A stretch of 14,765 nucleotides of DNA from assembly GCA_023145395.1 (NCBI GenBank), contig JAGLDW010000249.1, positions 1-14,765 on the forward strand, given 5' to 3'. Below, in pieces: positions 7,133 through 14,743 of the stretch. The stretch is from Lentisphaeria bacterium (GTDB lineage Bacteria > Verrucomicrobiota > Lentisphaeria > Oligosphaerales > Lenti-02). Each line of letters begins with the position of its first letter. Position 1 is the stretch's first letter. The translations under genes and the position numbers were made by a program. The notes beneath the pieces were generated by a model that worked only from the letters and a program-made list of their open reading frames with translations, was not told where the DNA came from and ran no database searches.

Positions 7133-8970
7133 CCACCGACAACACAGCCAACAATGCTTTGAGCGCCGACGGCGCCCCCATGGACGTTCTCTCATTGCTC
7201 ATCTCCGAAGACCACATCACGGAGGAGCAGGCGGAACAGGCAAGACGTCGGCAAAGACGCGCCAATGTCTCCTCCCAGCAAGCGCTTCTTGACTTGGGCT
7301 TTGCCAATCAGGAGGTCGTCTACCGTGCACTGAGCCGCTGCAATGGCACTCCCTTCGTCATTCTTCAACACGAGGAGATCTTGGAGGAAGCAACTGCGCG
7401 CGTCCCTGCAAAAGTGGCTCTCCACTATCAGTTCGTCCCCCTTGCTCTGAGTCGCGGCACAATGAAGGCCGCCTTCTCCAGCCCTCCGAGCATCCGCGAC
7501 CGGGAGAACCTCAGACTGCTTCTTGGAGTGCGCCTCGACCCCGTCCTCGCGACACCCGACGAGATCAGCAGCACCCTGAAGGGCATCTACGGACTGGGTG
7601 CCGAAAAGGTCATCCAGATCCGCCAGGGCCGCGCCGCACAGGGATCCATCGTGCCTACGGGGACCTTTGAAGACAAGGAATTGCAGAGCCTGGACGGAGC
7701 CGATGCCCAGGATGATGCCTCCATCATTCATCTGGTCAACGAGATTCTTCTCGAAGCGGTGAAGATTGACACAACGGACGTCCACATCGAACCGTTTCGC
7801 GAGACCGTGCGCCTCCGCTACCGCGTCGATGGCATGCTGCGAGAAATACCCACCCCTCCGGGCATGGTCGATCTACATACTGCCATCGTGTCTCGACTCA
7901 AGATCATGGCCAAGCTGAACATCGCTGAAAAGCGCCTGCCACACGATGGACGCATCCGTATCAACGTCGGGGGCGAGCCATCCGACCTACGTGTGTCGAT
8001 CATGCCAACGCGCTTTGGCGAAACCATCTGCCTGCGTATCCTCGCCCGCAGTTCCATCTTCCTCGAGATGTCAAAACTCGGTCTGAATCGGCGGCAGAAC
8101 GGAATCCTCTCCGCTCTGGTCAAACTTCCCCACGGAATCATCCTTGTGACTGGACCGACTGGAAGTGGAAAAACCACCACTCTCTACGCCGCGCTAGCCC
8201 AAGTGCGCGACAAGACCCCCGAACGCAAGATCATCACGGTGGAAAACCCGGTTGAGTACGAACTTGAGGGTACCAGCCAAATCCAGATGCATGCGGAAAT
8301 CGGACTTACTTTCGCCAGTGCTCTCCGCTCCATCCTCCGTCACGACCCCGACATTATACTTGTCGGTGAGATCCGGGATAGCGAGACGGCCGAAATCGCC
8401 ATTCAGTCCGCACTCACCGGCCATCTCGTCTTGAGCACGCTGCACACCAATGACTCGGTCGGCGCTGTGAACCGGCTCGTGAATATGGGTGTGGAGCCCT
8501 ATCTCGTGGCCGCGTCGCTCACCGCGTCACTCGCCCAGCGGCTCGTCCGCCGCATTTGCCCAAACTGCAAGGTCGAGGACAAGTACATAAGCCGACGGAT
8601 TCGCGCCGAGATTGCCGATGTCATGGACATGGCTGCGGAGGATGTGGAGGCCTGGCGCTCCGAAGGGTGTCTGCAATGCAACCACCAAGGGTACAAGGGA
8701 CGTGTCGCCATCTACGAGTTCTTTCTTCTCGACGAAGAGATTCAGGACATGGTCTCGGCTCATGTTGGCACCAGCGAGCTACGTAAAGCCGCCATCGAAC
8801 GCGGCATGAGCACTCTCCGTATGGACGGGTGGGAAAAAGTCGCCCAAGGCCTCACCAGCATCGAGGAGGTGCAGCGCATCACCAGCACCTTCAGCATCGG
8901 CTACGACATTGGAGAAGAGGAGGAGACGGAGAAGACGGAGGAAACGGAGGAGAAGACGGAGAGCAGCTAG
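7129..8970 (+). CDS. GspE/PilB-type assembly ATPase
   Basis: This 613-residue cytosolic hexameric ATPase should drive pilus or pseudopilus extension. An N-terminal GspE_N/MshEN-like region covers about 18-150. The catalytic core has Walker A GPTGSGKTT (342-350), an Asp-box region ITVENPVEYE (369-378), Walker B IILVGEIRD (409-417) and a His box GHLVLSTLHTND (431-442). A zinc-binding tetracysteine is complete: CPNC (477-480) and CLQC (514-517). This pattern fits the extension ATPases PilB/GspE rather than the retraction ATPase PilT. The MshEN part lacks the usual RLG in its first half, so c-di-GMP binding is doubtful. The C-terminus carries an acidic tail EEEETEKTEETEEKTESS. The ATGA start is chosen for coupling; an internal ATG at 7180 is possible. 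It is the last gene of the block; no GspF/PilC gene follows. Confidence 0.97.
   Translation: MTTDNTANNALSADGAPMDVLSLLISEDHITEEQAEQARRRQRRANVSSQQALLDLGFANQEVVYRALSRCNGTPFVILQHEEILEEATARVPAKVALHYQFVPLALSRGTMKAAFSSPPSIRDRENLRLLLGVRLDPVLATPDEISSTLKGIYGLGAEKVIQIRQGRAAQGSIVPTGTFEDKELQSLDGADAQDDASIIHLVNEILLEAVKIDTTDVHIEPFRETVRLRYRVDGMLREIPTPPGMVDLHTAIVSRLKIMAKLNIAEKRLPHDGRIRINVGGEPSDLRVSIMPTRFGETICLRILARSSIFLEMSKLGLNRRQNGILSALVKLPHGIILVTGPTGSGKTTTLYAALAQVRDKTPERKIITVENPVEYELEGTSQIQMHAEIGLTFASALRSILRHDPDIILVGEIRDSETAEIAIQSALTGHLVLSTLHTNDSVGAVNRLVNMGVEPYLVAASLTASLAQRLVRRICPNCKVEDKYISRRIRAEIADVMDMAAEDVEAWRSEGCLQCNHQGYKGRVAIYEFFLLDEEIQDMVSAHVGTSELRKAAIERGMSTLRMDGWEKVAQGLTSIEEVQRITSTFSIGYDIGEEEETEKTEETEEKTESS
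8914..8964 (+). repeat. GAG/ACG-rich degenerate repeat coding the ATPase tail
   Basis: Imperfect repeats of GAGGAGACGGAG-like units encode the Glu/Lys/Thr tail. The tail lies outside the conserved ATPase fold and looks like a product of replication slippage kept in frame. Confidence 0.6.
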
Positions 8971-9129
8971 CCAGAATGGTGCTGTCCTTGGACCCAGCGA
9001 CCTTGTGTCGTTGGTGAATAAGATTGTGTTCTTCGTGAAACTCGCCCCCTCCTCCTTCGCAATGGTGTCTTGCGCAGCTCGCAGGGCATGGGGCGTTCGC
9101 TTGGGAGGGCTTCCAGAGAGTGAGGCTCC

Positions 9130-9155
9130 GACGAGCCGGTTCGTCGTCGTCGTCG
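9130..9155. repeat. Near-palindrome overlapping a (TCG)5 microsatellite
   Basis: GACGAGCCGGTTCGTC (9130-9145) pairs with itself at 7 of 8 positions, plus one G-T. Five TCG units follow from 9141 to 9155. It could be an operator for the downstream operon or just simple-sequence DNA. Confidence 0.5.
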
Positions 9156-9296
9156 AGTGCTGCGATTCACGCATCGCGCTGTCCGTCCGGGCCACGAGCA
9201 GCGGGAGTGGCGGCCACGGTCTCCATGCTGCTTGATCGCACTGTGGGGCGCGATAGGTTAGCCATTGACGGCACTTCTTTTCTCCCACGCATTCCC

Positions 9297-9300
9297 GGAG
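9297..9300 (+). promoter_or_regulatory. Ribosome-binding site fixing the ceramidase-family start
   Basis: GGAG lies 8 nt before the ATG at 9309, whose product (MSLQAGVGTRDISPRQP) starts exactly at the family's first strand. This favours 9309 over upstream in-frame starts. Confidence 0.65.
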
Positions 9301-9308
9301 TTCATCCT

Positions 9309-10613
9309 ATGAGTTTGCAGGCTGGTGTTGGCACCCGCGATATCTCCCCCCGGCAACCGCTATTCCTAGTGGGCTATCCCCATGTGGACCGGATCAGCAG
9401 TGGCATCCACGATCCGCTATTTGCCAGTGCCTTGTGCCTGCGTGACGGTGACGATGCCATTCTCTCTGTGGCGGTGGACATCCTTTTTGTTGCCCATCGG
9501 ACCGCGCGAGCCTGCCGCCAGGCGATCAGCGACCGCACGGGCATCCCCAGTGAGAACATCCTCATCAGCGCCACGCATACCCACTCGGGACCTGTCACCA
9601 GCGAGATGCTCTCCTGGCGCGACGATCCAACTGTGCCTGGCCCCGACACCAGCTACATGGCCCGCTTCGAGCAAGGCATCGTGGAAGCGGCTGTGGAAGC
9701 TGCGGAGTCCGCAACAGATGCGCAGATAGCCGTGACCACGGCTCATGTTGAGGGTGTGGGGGGAAACCGGCTGGCCGAAGATGGTGTGCGCGACGCCAAG
9801 GTCGGCCTGCTCTATGTACGGCGGCTCGACGGCACCCCTTTCGCGCTGCAAATGGTCTATTCCATGCACCCCACCGTGCTGCACGAGGATTCCGCGCTGG
9901 TGTCAGCCGATTTCCCCGCCTACACTCGGCTGCATCTCGGCACCGTCTTCCCGGGCCTGCGCGTACTCTACCACAACGGTTCCTGCGGCAATCTCAGTCC
10001 GCGCTACCACGTCAAGGGCCAGACCTTCGAGGAAGCCAATCGCCTGGGCACGCACCTTGGCATCCAGGTTGCGGCAGCCCTGACAGAGCTTTCCGACCGC
10101 GATTTCTCCACCTCGCTTTCTCTCGGAGCCAAGCGGGTGTTCGTGGACCTTCCCCCCCGCCGTTTCTGCTCCGTGGAGGAGGCCGAGCGCGAACTGGAGG
10201 AAGCAGTCGCCGAATACGAGCAGCTTAAGCGAGAGAAGGCGCCCCATGGCCCCGTGCGCACCGCCGAGTGCACTGTCTTCGGGGCAGAAGAGCGGGTGAC
10301 ACTGGCCCAGGCGCAAGCATCCGGAGACACGGATCGCGTGCTCGAGGAATATTTGCCTGTGGAAGTGCAGGTGTTGCGTGCTGGAGATGCCTTCCTCGTC
10401 GGCTTTCCGGGGGAGTGCTTTGTGGAGTATAGTCTCCAGCTTAAAGAGCAGGTGCCTGGGGCATTCGTCATTAGCTTGGCGAACGGAGAGTTACAGGGAT
10501 ATATTCCAACCCCGGAAGCTGTTGGTTACGAAGCGCGCCTGAGCTTCTTCGAGCCCGCCGCTGGAGACGTGCTGGTGAGCACGGCGCTCGAATTGATAGA
10601 CGGACTTGGATAG
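9309..10613 (+). CDS. Neutral/alkaline non-lysosomal ceramidase-family hydrolase, cytosolic
   Basis: The 434-residue protein matches the N-terminal catalytic domain of neutral ceramidases, zinc amidases that split N-acyl bonds. It begins with the family motif AGVGTRDISP. Likely zinc ligands are His90 or His92 in ATHTHSGP, His187 in MHPTVLHED, Glu369 in FPGECFVEY and Tyr398 in GELQGYIPT. The catalytic serine is probably Ser230 in NGSCGNLSP. There is no signal peptide, and the C-terminal Ig-like domain of secreted ceramidases is missing, so this is a shorter cytosolic member. Such members are common near sugar and amide catabolic genes, and ceramide itself is an unlikely substrate. A C7 run lies near 10150. 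It ends 13 nt before the isomerase gene, so both are probably one transcript. The family is confident; the substrate is unknown. Confidence 0.9.
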   Translation: MSLQAGVGTRDISPRQPLFLVGYPHVDRISSGIHDPLFASALCLRDGDDAILSVAVDILFVAHRTARACRQAISDRTGIPSENILISATHTHSGPVTSEMLSWRDDPTVPGPDTSYMARFEQGIVEAAVEAAESATDAQIAVTTAHVEGVGGNRLAEDGVRDAKVGLLYVRRLDGTPFALQMVYSMHPTVLHEDSALVSADFPAYTRLHLGTVFPGLRVLYHNGSCGNLSPRYHVKGQTFEEANRLGTHLGIQVAAALTELSDRDFSTSLSLGAKRVFVDLPPRRFCSVEEAERELEEAVAEYEQLKREKAPHGPVRTAECTVFGAEERVTLAQAQASGDTDRVLEEYLPVEVQVLRAGDAFLVGFPGECFVEYSLQLKEQVPGAFVISLANGELQGYIPTPEAVGYEARLSFFEPAAGDVLVSTALELIDGLG

Positions 10614-10626
10614 ACAGGAAAGACCT

Positions 10627-11493
10627 ATGGGTGATTTCAAGATTGGCGTGATGGTGGACTCTTTCCGCCTGCCCATTCCCGAAGCCGTGAAGACGGCAAA
10701 GGACGTGGGCGCCGACGGCATGCAGGTGTACGTGGTCGAAGGAGACATGACCCCCGACGCACTCGACGAGGCGAAGCGTGCCGAATTCCGCGCTCTGGTC
10801 GAAGGCTTGGGCCTCCAGATCTCCGCGCTGTGCGGAGACCTTGGAGGGCATGGATTCCAAATCGCGGAAGAGAACCCCGACAAGATCCGCCGCAGCAAGG
10901 CGATCGTCGATCTAGCCATTGACCTGGGAACGACCGTGGTCACCACCCACATCGGGGTGGTTCCCGCAGATCCTGCCTCCGAGATCTATCAGAACCAGCT
11001 TGCCGCCTGCAAGGAACTCGGTGTCTACGCGGCGGAACGCGGAGTCGCCTTCGCCATCGAAACGGGCCCCGAAACAGCCACATGCCTAAAGAGTTTTCTG
11101 GACGATGTCGGTTCAAAGGGCATGGGTGTCAACTTGGATCCCGCCAATCTGATCATGGTCCTGAACGACGATCCCGTGCAGGCAGTGTACACGCTCAAGG
11201 ACTACATCGTGCACACCCACGCCAAGGACGGCGTGCAGTACAAAGCCTGTGATCCCGTCCAAGTCTACGCCTCGTTTGCCGAAGGAGGCATCGAGGGGCT
11301 GAATATTGGCGAATTGTTCAACGAGCTTCCCCTCGGCGAGGGGGCAGTGGATTGGGACGCCTATCTTCAGGCGTTGCGCGACATTGGCTACAATAGCTAC
11401 TTGACCATCGAGCGTGAAGTGGGGGAAACCCCAGAGGACGATATCCGAAAAGCAGTCGAATTCCTCAGAAACAAGAAAGGGAAGAGAACATGA
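10627..11493 (+). CDS. Sugar-phosphate isomerase/epimerase-like TIM barrel
   Basis: This 288-residue protein belongs to the xylose isomerase-like / AP endonuclease 2 TIM-barrel family. Predicted metal ligands lie in order along the barrel: Glu145 (FAIETGP), Asp171 (NLDPAN), His196 or His198 (VHTHAKDG) and Glu262 (TIEREVG). The family includes keto-sugar epimerases, inosose dehydratases and isomerases, and the sequence alone does not choose among them. The ATG at 10627 has AGGA at 10616-10619. A TTG at 10606 would add seven residues and is less likely. The stop overlaps the dctP start by ATGA, tying the enzyme to the uptake system. It probably acts on the imported compound or on the product of the upstream hydrolase. 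Confidence 0.9.
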   Translation: MGDFKIGVMVDSFRLPIPEAVKTAKDVGADGMQVYVVEGDMTPDALDEAKRAEFRALVEGLGLQISALCGDLGGHGFQIAEENPDKIRRSKAIVDLAIDLGTTVVTTHIGVVPADPASEIYQNQLAACKELGVYAAERGVAFAIETGPETATCLKSFLDDVGSKGMGVNLDPANLIMVLNDDPVQAVYTLKDYIVHTHAKDGVQYKACDPVQVYASFAEGGIEGLNIGELFNELPLGEGAVDWDAYLQALRDIGYNSYLTIEREVGETPEDDIRKAVEFLRNKKGKRT

Positions 11494-12548
11494 TGATGAA
11501 AAGAATGGGCATGGCCGTAGTCGGAGCAGTGGTGTGTGCAAGCCTGTTGACAGGATGCAAGGAGAAAACGCCGCAGGCCAACGAGAACGAAGGGGCAAAA
11601 CCCGCAGTTGGCAAGACCTTTCGCTTCAACTACAGCATCTTCTTCCCCGCCACGCACATCCAGTGCAAAACGGCCACAGCCTGGGCGGCCGAAGTGGAGA
11701 AGCGCTCCAACGGACGAATCAAGATCGACATGCATCCGGGCGGATCTCTCACCTCGGCCAAACAGGTCTACGACGGTGTTGTCAACGGCGTGTCCGAGAT
11801 CGGCATGGGCTGCTTCGCGTACACCCGCGGCGCGTTCCCATTGGTCGAAGCGCTTGACCTGCCACTAGGCTACCCCAATGGTGCCGTGGCAACAAGAATC
11901 GCAAACGAAATGATCGCCAAATACAAACCTGTCGAACTCTCAAAAAGCCATGTTCTCTACCTGCATGCCCATGGCCCCGGGATCTTTGCCAGCAAGAAGC
12001 CAGCCAAGACTCTAGGTGACATCAAAGGACAGAAAATCCGCGCCACCGGACTCTCCTCGAAGATCGTGGAAAGACTCGGCGGCATCCCTGTGGGCATGAG
12101 CCAGGGCGAGACGGTCGAAGCACTGAGCAAGGGCGTTGTGGAAGGCACGCTGTGTCCGGTGGAGACTCTCAAGGGCTGGAAGCAGGGCGAGGCGATCAGC
12201 GGTGTCACCGAACTGCCCGGCATTGGCTACACGACCAGCATGTTCGCCGTCATGAACCTCGAGGCCTGGAACAGCCTCCCCGCAGACCTCCAGAAGGTCG
12301 TCGACGAGGTGAGCCAAGAGTGGATTGCCAAGCAAGGCGCCGCATGGGACCAGGCCGACACGGAAGGCTGGGCCTACATCAAGGAACTTGGCAAGAGCCA
12401 CTACAAGCTCTCCGAGACGGAAGCCGCCACTGCACGTCTGCTGGTGAGACCGCTTCTGGATGAATACGTGGCCAAGGCCAAAGGCAAGGGTCTGCCGGGC
12501 GAACAGTTCCTCAAAGATCTCCAGGCCGCCATCGCCGCCGCCAAATAG
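11490..12548 (+). CDS. dctP: TRAP transporter substrate-binding protein DctP
   Basis: This 352-residue periplasmic solute receptor is a predicted lipoprotein: the signal peptide ends in the lipobox LLTGC with Cys23, so it should be membrane-anchored rather than free. The DctP fold follows, with PATHIQCKTATAWAAEVEK, the hinge-region pattern SEIGMG, and Arg184 in GQKIRATG. That Arg is the conserved residue which in characterised members binds the ligand's carboxylate. This supports an organic acid ligand (sugar acid, keto acid or similar) but does not name it. AGGGA at 11478-11482 precedes the overlapping ATG. It works with the two membrane genes that follow; dctQ starts 27 nt later. Confidence 0.95.
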   Translation: MMMKRMGMAVVGAVVCASLLTGCKEKTPQANENEGAKPAVGKTFRFNYSIFFPATHIQCKTATAWAAEVEKRSNGRIKIDMHPGGSLTSAKQVYDGVVNGVSEIGMGCFAYTRGAFPLVEALDLPLGYPNGAVATRIANEMIAKYKPVELSKSHVLYLHAHGPGIFASKKPAKTLGDIKGQKIRATGLSSKIVERLGGIPVGMSQGETVEALSKGVVEGTLCPVETLKGWKQGEAISGVTELPGIGYTTSMFAVMNLEAWNSLPADLQKVVDEVSQEWIAKQGAAWDQADTEGWAYIKELGKSHYKLSETEAATARLLVRPLLDEYVAKAKGKGLPGEQFLKDLQAAIAAAK

Positions 12549-12575
12549 CGGACAGATGCAGCGAAAGACGATCTC

Positions 12576-13082
12576 TTGCTGAAAAACGTGCTGGAATGGT
12601 ACAGTCGCATCGTGACTGCTCTAGTGCTCGCGCTGGCCGCCGTGGCCGGCGCGGGCATCCTCGTCATGGTTGCATTGACCTGCACGGACGTGTTCCTGCG
12701 TCTGCCGTTCATCAACCTCTCACTCCGAGGTGCGGTGGAGCTGGTTGAGATGGCGGGTGCAATCACCATCTCGTGTGCCCTTCCCTATACTACGGCAGTG
12801 AAAGGCCATGTGACGGTCGAATTCTTCTTCCAGCGGCTCAGCCGTCGTTGGCGGACCGCTGTGGACACAGTGTCGCGGTCTCTGGGCATGGCGTTGTTCG
12901 GGACGATGGCGTGGCGGTTTGTGAAATACGGAGGTGCTCTGCACTCCTCCGGACGCGTGACTCCCACTCTCGAGATCCCCATATTCTGGCTTCCCCATGT
13001 GCTGGCGGCCTCCTGCGCACTTGTCGTGCTGGTGATTCTGCACAACATGCTGCATCCCGGCAGGGAGATGATCCGCCCATGA
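12576..13082 (+). CDS. dctQ: TRAP transporter small membrane subunit DctQ
   Basis: This 168-residue protein has four membrane helices at about 13-33, 48-70, 93-112 and 126-150, as expected for DctQ, which braces the large subunit and takes part in receptor docking. The pattern VELVEMAGAITISCALPYTT around helix 2 is typical. The best start is an unusual TTG at 12576 with only a weak upstream purine stretch (GCGAAAGACG). A GTG at 12588 is an in-frame alternative costing four residues. No in-frame ATG fits. The stop overlaps the dctM start (ATGA), so the two should be translationally coupled. The weak start may keep its output below that of dctP, as is usual for receptor versus membrane subunit. 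Confidence 0.9.
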   Translation: MLKNVLEWYSRIVTALVLALAAVAGAGILVMVALTCTDVFLRLPFINLSLRGAVELVEMAGAITISCALPYTTAVKGHVTVEFFFQRLSRRWRTAVDTVSRSLGMALFGTMAWRFVKYGGALHSSGRVTPTLEIPIFWLPHVLAASCALVVLVILHNMLHPGREMIRP

Positions 13083-14743
13083 GCACCGAGATTCTCGTTG
13101 GCATCCTAGGATGTCTTGCCATGGTGTTCCTGCTCACGAGCAGCATGCCCGTGGGTTTTGTCATGGCCTTGGTCGGTGGTGTGGGATTTGCGATCCTGCA
13201 GTCGCCGCGCGCAGCCTGCTTCATGATGACCACCGAGCTGCTCGACACCTTCGGGAAATACGGATTGACTGTGATTCCCCTGTTTGTCTTCATGGGGCAA
13301 ATCGCCTTCCACACAGGCATTAGTCGCCGCCTTTTCCATGCAGCCTATCGCTGGTTGGGTCCGCTTCCCGGCGGCCTTGCGATGGCCACCGTCGGCGCCT
13401 GCACCGGCTTCGGCGCCATTAGCGGTTCCGGGCCCGCCACGGCCGCCACCATGGCCTCTGTCGCCCTCCCGGAAATGCGCCGCTACAACTATGACATGGA
13501 ACTGGGGACAGGATCGGTCGCCGCAGGGGGAAGCCTCGGAATGCTCATTCCTCCCAGCGTGGTATTCATCGTCTACGCCATCATGACCGAGCAGTCCGTC
13601 AGCGAGCTTTTCGTGGCTGGTATTGTCCCTGGACTGCTCATTGCCGTCCTATTCTGCCTGGTAATTCTCGTGAACTGCCTGCGAAGACCGCATCTGGGCC
13701 CAGTTGCGGAACCAACGACCTTGAGAGAGAAAATGGCCTCGCTCCTAGGCATCTGGGAGACCGTGCTATTGTTCATCCTCGTCATCGGCGGCATGTTCGG
13801 CGGGTTCTTCACGCCCACCGAAGCCGCCGCCATCGGGGCGCTCGGGAGCTTGGCTATCGCCGCCTGCCGCCTTCAATTGACCTCCAAGATGCTGAAACAA
13901 GCGCTCAGGGAGACGGTGCGCACCTCCTGCATGGTGATGTTCATCGTGGCGGGGGCGATGGTCTTTGGCCGCTTCCTCGCCGTCACGCGCATCCCCGCTG
14001 AACTGGCGCGCGGGCTGGCCTCGCTGCCGCTGCCCGGCTGGGTCGTCATGGGCGGCATCATCCTCTTCTTTCTCTTCGCTGGTTGTTTCGTGGATGCCCT
14101 GGCCTTGATTCTTCTGACCATTCCAATTTTCTTTCCAGTGGTGCAGGCGCTGCACTTCGACCCTGTCTGGTTCGGGGTGGTGGTGGTGGTGGTGGTCCAG
14201 ATGGGAGTCATCTCCCCACCGGTCGGCGTGAATGCCTACGTGGTGAGCGGCATTGCGCGGGACGTGCCACTGCAAACCGTGTTCAAGGGAACCATGCCCT
14301 TCCTCGGAGCGCTTGTGGTGAGTGCGGCGCTGCTACTGCTCTTTCCCGAGCTTTGCCTTTTTCTTCCTCGCAACGGGATACGAGGGACACTGCTTCTTGC
14401 CGTGGTGGCAGGGGGAATCCTGGCAACATCCCTGTCTCTATGGGGTTCCTCACGAGTTTTGGGAGCGAAATGTGCCTTCGGTCGTTCGCTGGGCTTGGTG
14501 ATCTTCGCCTGGGGAGGAAGCGGCCTGCTGGCCGGCGGCCTGTGGAAGGCGTTTCCCAATGTCTGGCTGGCGCTAACTGCTTGCGTCCTGGTCTCCGGCA
14601 CTGTATTTCTTTTTGCCGAACGCCGCAGAAGCTGGCGTTGCGTGATGCTCTGGACCGTGTACACTGTTCTTAGCGGCGCCCTCTTCGCCCTCGCGAGACT
14701 CGTCGGACCAACATCCATGCACAGTGCATCGTTGTCTGGATAG
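13079..14743 (+). CDS. dctM: TRAP transporter large membrane subunit DctM with C-terminal membrane extension
   Basis: The 554-residue protein is the transport channel of the TRAP system. Family signatures include GAISGSGPATAATMASVALP (112-131), GMLIPPSVVFIVYAIM (154-169), FTPTEAAAIGAL (244-255) and ISPPVGVNAYVV. A normal DctM ends near residue 430, here at FPELCLFLP. This one continues for about 125 residues with about four further hydrophobic segments (starting TLLLAVVAGGILATSLSLWG, then SLGLVIFAWGGSGLLAGGLW, VWLALTACVLVSGTVFLFAE and VMLWTVYTVLSGALFALARL). The start at 13079 overlaps the dctQ stop, with GGAG at 13064-13067. The frame is open further upstream, but that part is antisense-like noise inside dctQ. 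A run of seven Val (367-373), coded by GTG repeats, lies in a helix. Only 22 nt follow the stop. Confidence 0.95.
   Translation: MSTEILVGILGCLAMVFLLTSSMPVGFVMALVGGVGFAILQSPRAACFMMTTELLDTFGKYGLTVIPLFVFMGQIAFHTGISRRLFHAAYRWLGPLPGGLAMATVGACTGFGAISGSGPATAATMASVALPEMRRYNYDMELGTGSVAAGGSLGMLIPPSVVFIVYAIMTEQSVSELFVAGIVPGLLIAVLFCLVILVNCLRRPHLGPVAEPTTLREKMASLLGIWETVLLFILVIGGMFGGFFTPTEAAAIGALGSLAIAACRLQLTSKMLKQALRETVRTSCMVMFIVAGAMVFGRFLAVTRIPAELARGLASLPLPGWVVMGGIILFFLFAGCFVDALALILLTIPIFFPVVQALHFDPVWFGVVVVVVVQMGVISPPVGVNAYVVSGIARDVPLQTVFKGTMPFLGALVVSAALLLLFPELCLFLPRNGIRGTLLLAVVAGGILATSLSLWGSSRVLGAKCAFGRSLGLVIFAWGGSGLLAGGLWKAFPNVWLALTACVLVSGTVFLFAERRRSWRCVMLWTVYTVLSGALFALARLVGPTSMHSASLSG

Larger units (their letters stand above)
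8971..9308. other. Intergenic region between the pilus-like and TRAP operons
   Basis: These 338 nt hold no gene I can support. The ceramidase frame stays open back to 9120, but that extension is Ser/Arg-rich low-complexity sequence with no family match. Visible elements are a near-palindrome GACGAGCCGGTTCGTC (9130-9145), a (TCG)5 run overlapping it (9141-9155), and a small hairpin GCGAT (9162-9166) with ATCGC (9173-9177). A TTGACG at 9265-9270 resembles a -35 box but has no good -10 at the right spacing. I see no classic terminator with a T-run. A promoter for the second operon is expected here. Confidence 0.4.

Noticed and set aside
8779..9288. 169-residue minus-strand open frame across the intergenic region
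   Set aside because: It is antisense to the acidic tail of the ATPase, with Leu/Arg-rich low complexity and no domain.
9265..9293. TTGACG as a -35 promoter element
   Set aside because: No acceptable -10 hexamer lies 16-18 nt downstream.
9120..9308. 63-residue N-terminal extension of the ceramidase-family gene
   Set aside because: The extension comes from the TCG repeat and simple sequence, and a better start with GGAG lies at 9309. It does not look like a signal peptide.
12773..13078. 102-residue N-terminal extension of DctM
   Set aside because: It lies in another frame of dctQ, and DctM proteins begin at the sequence coded from 13079.
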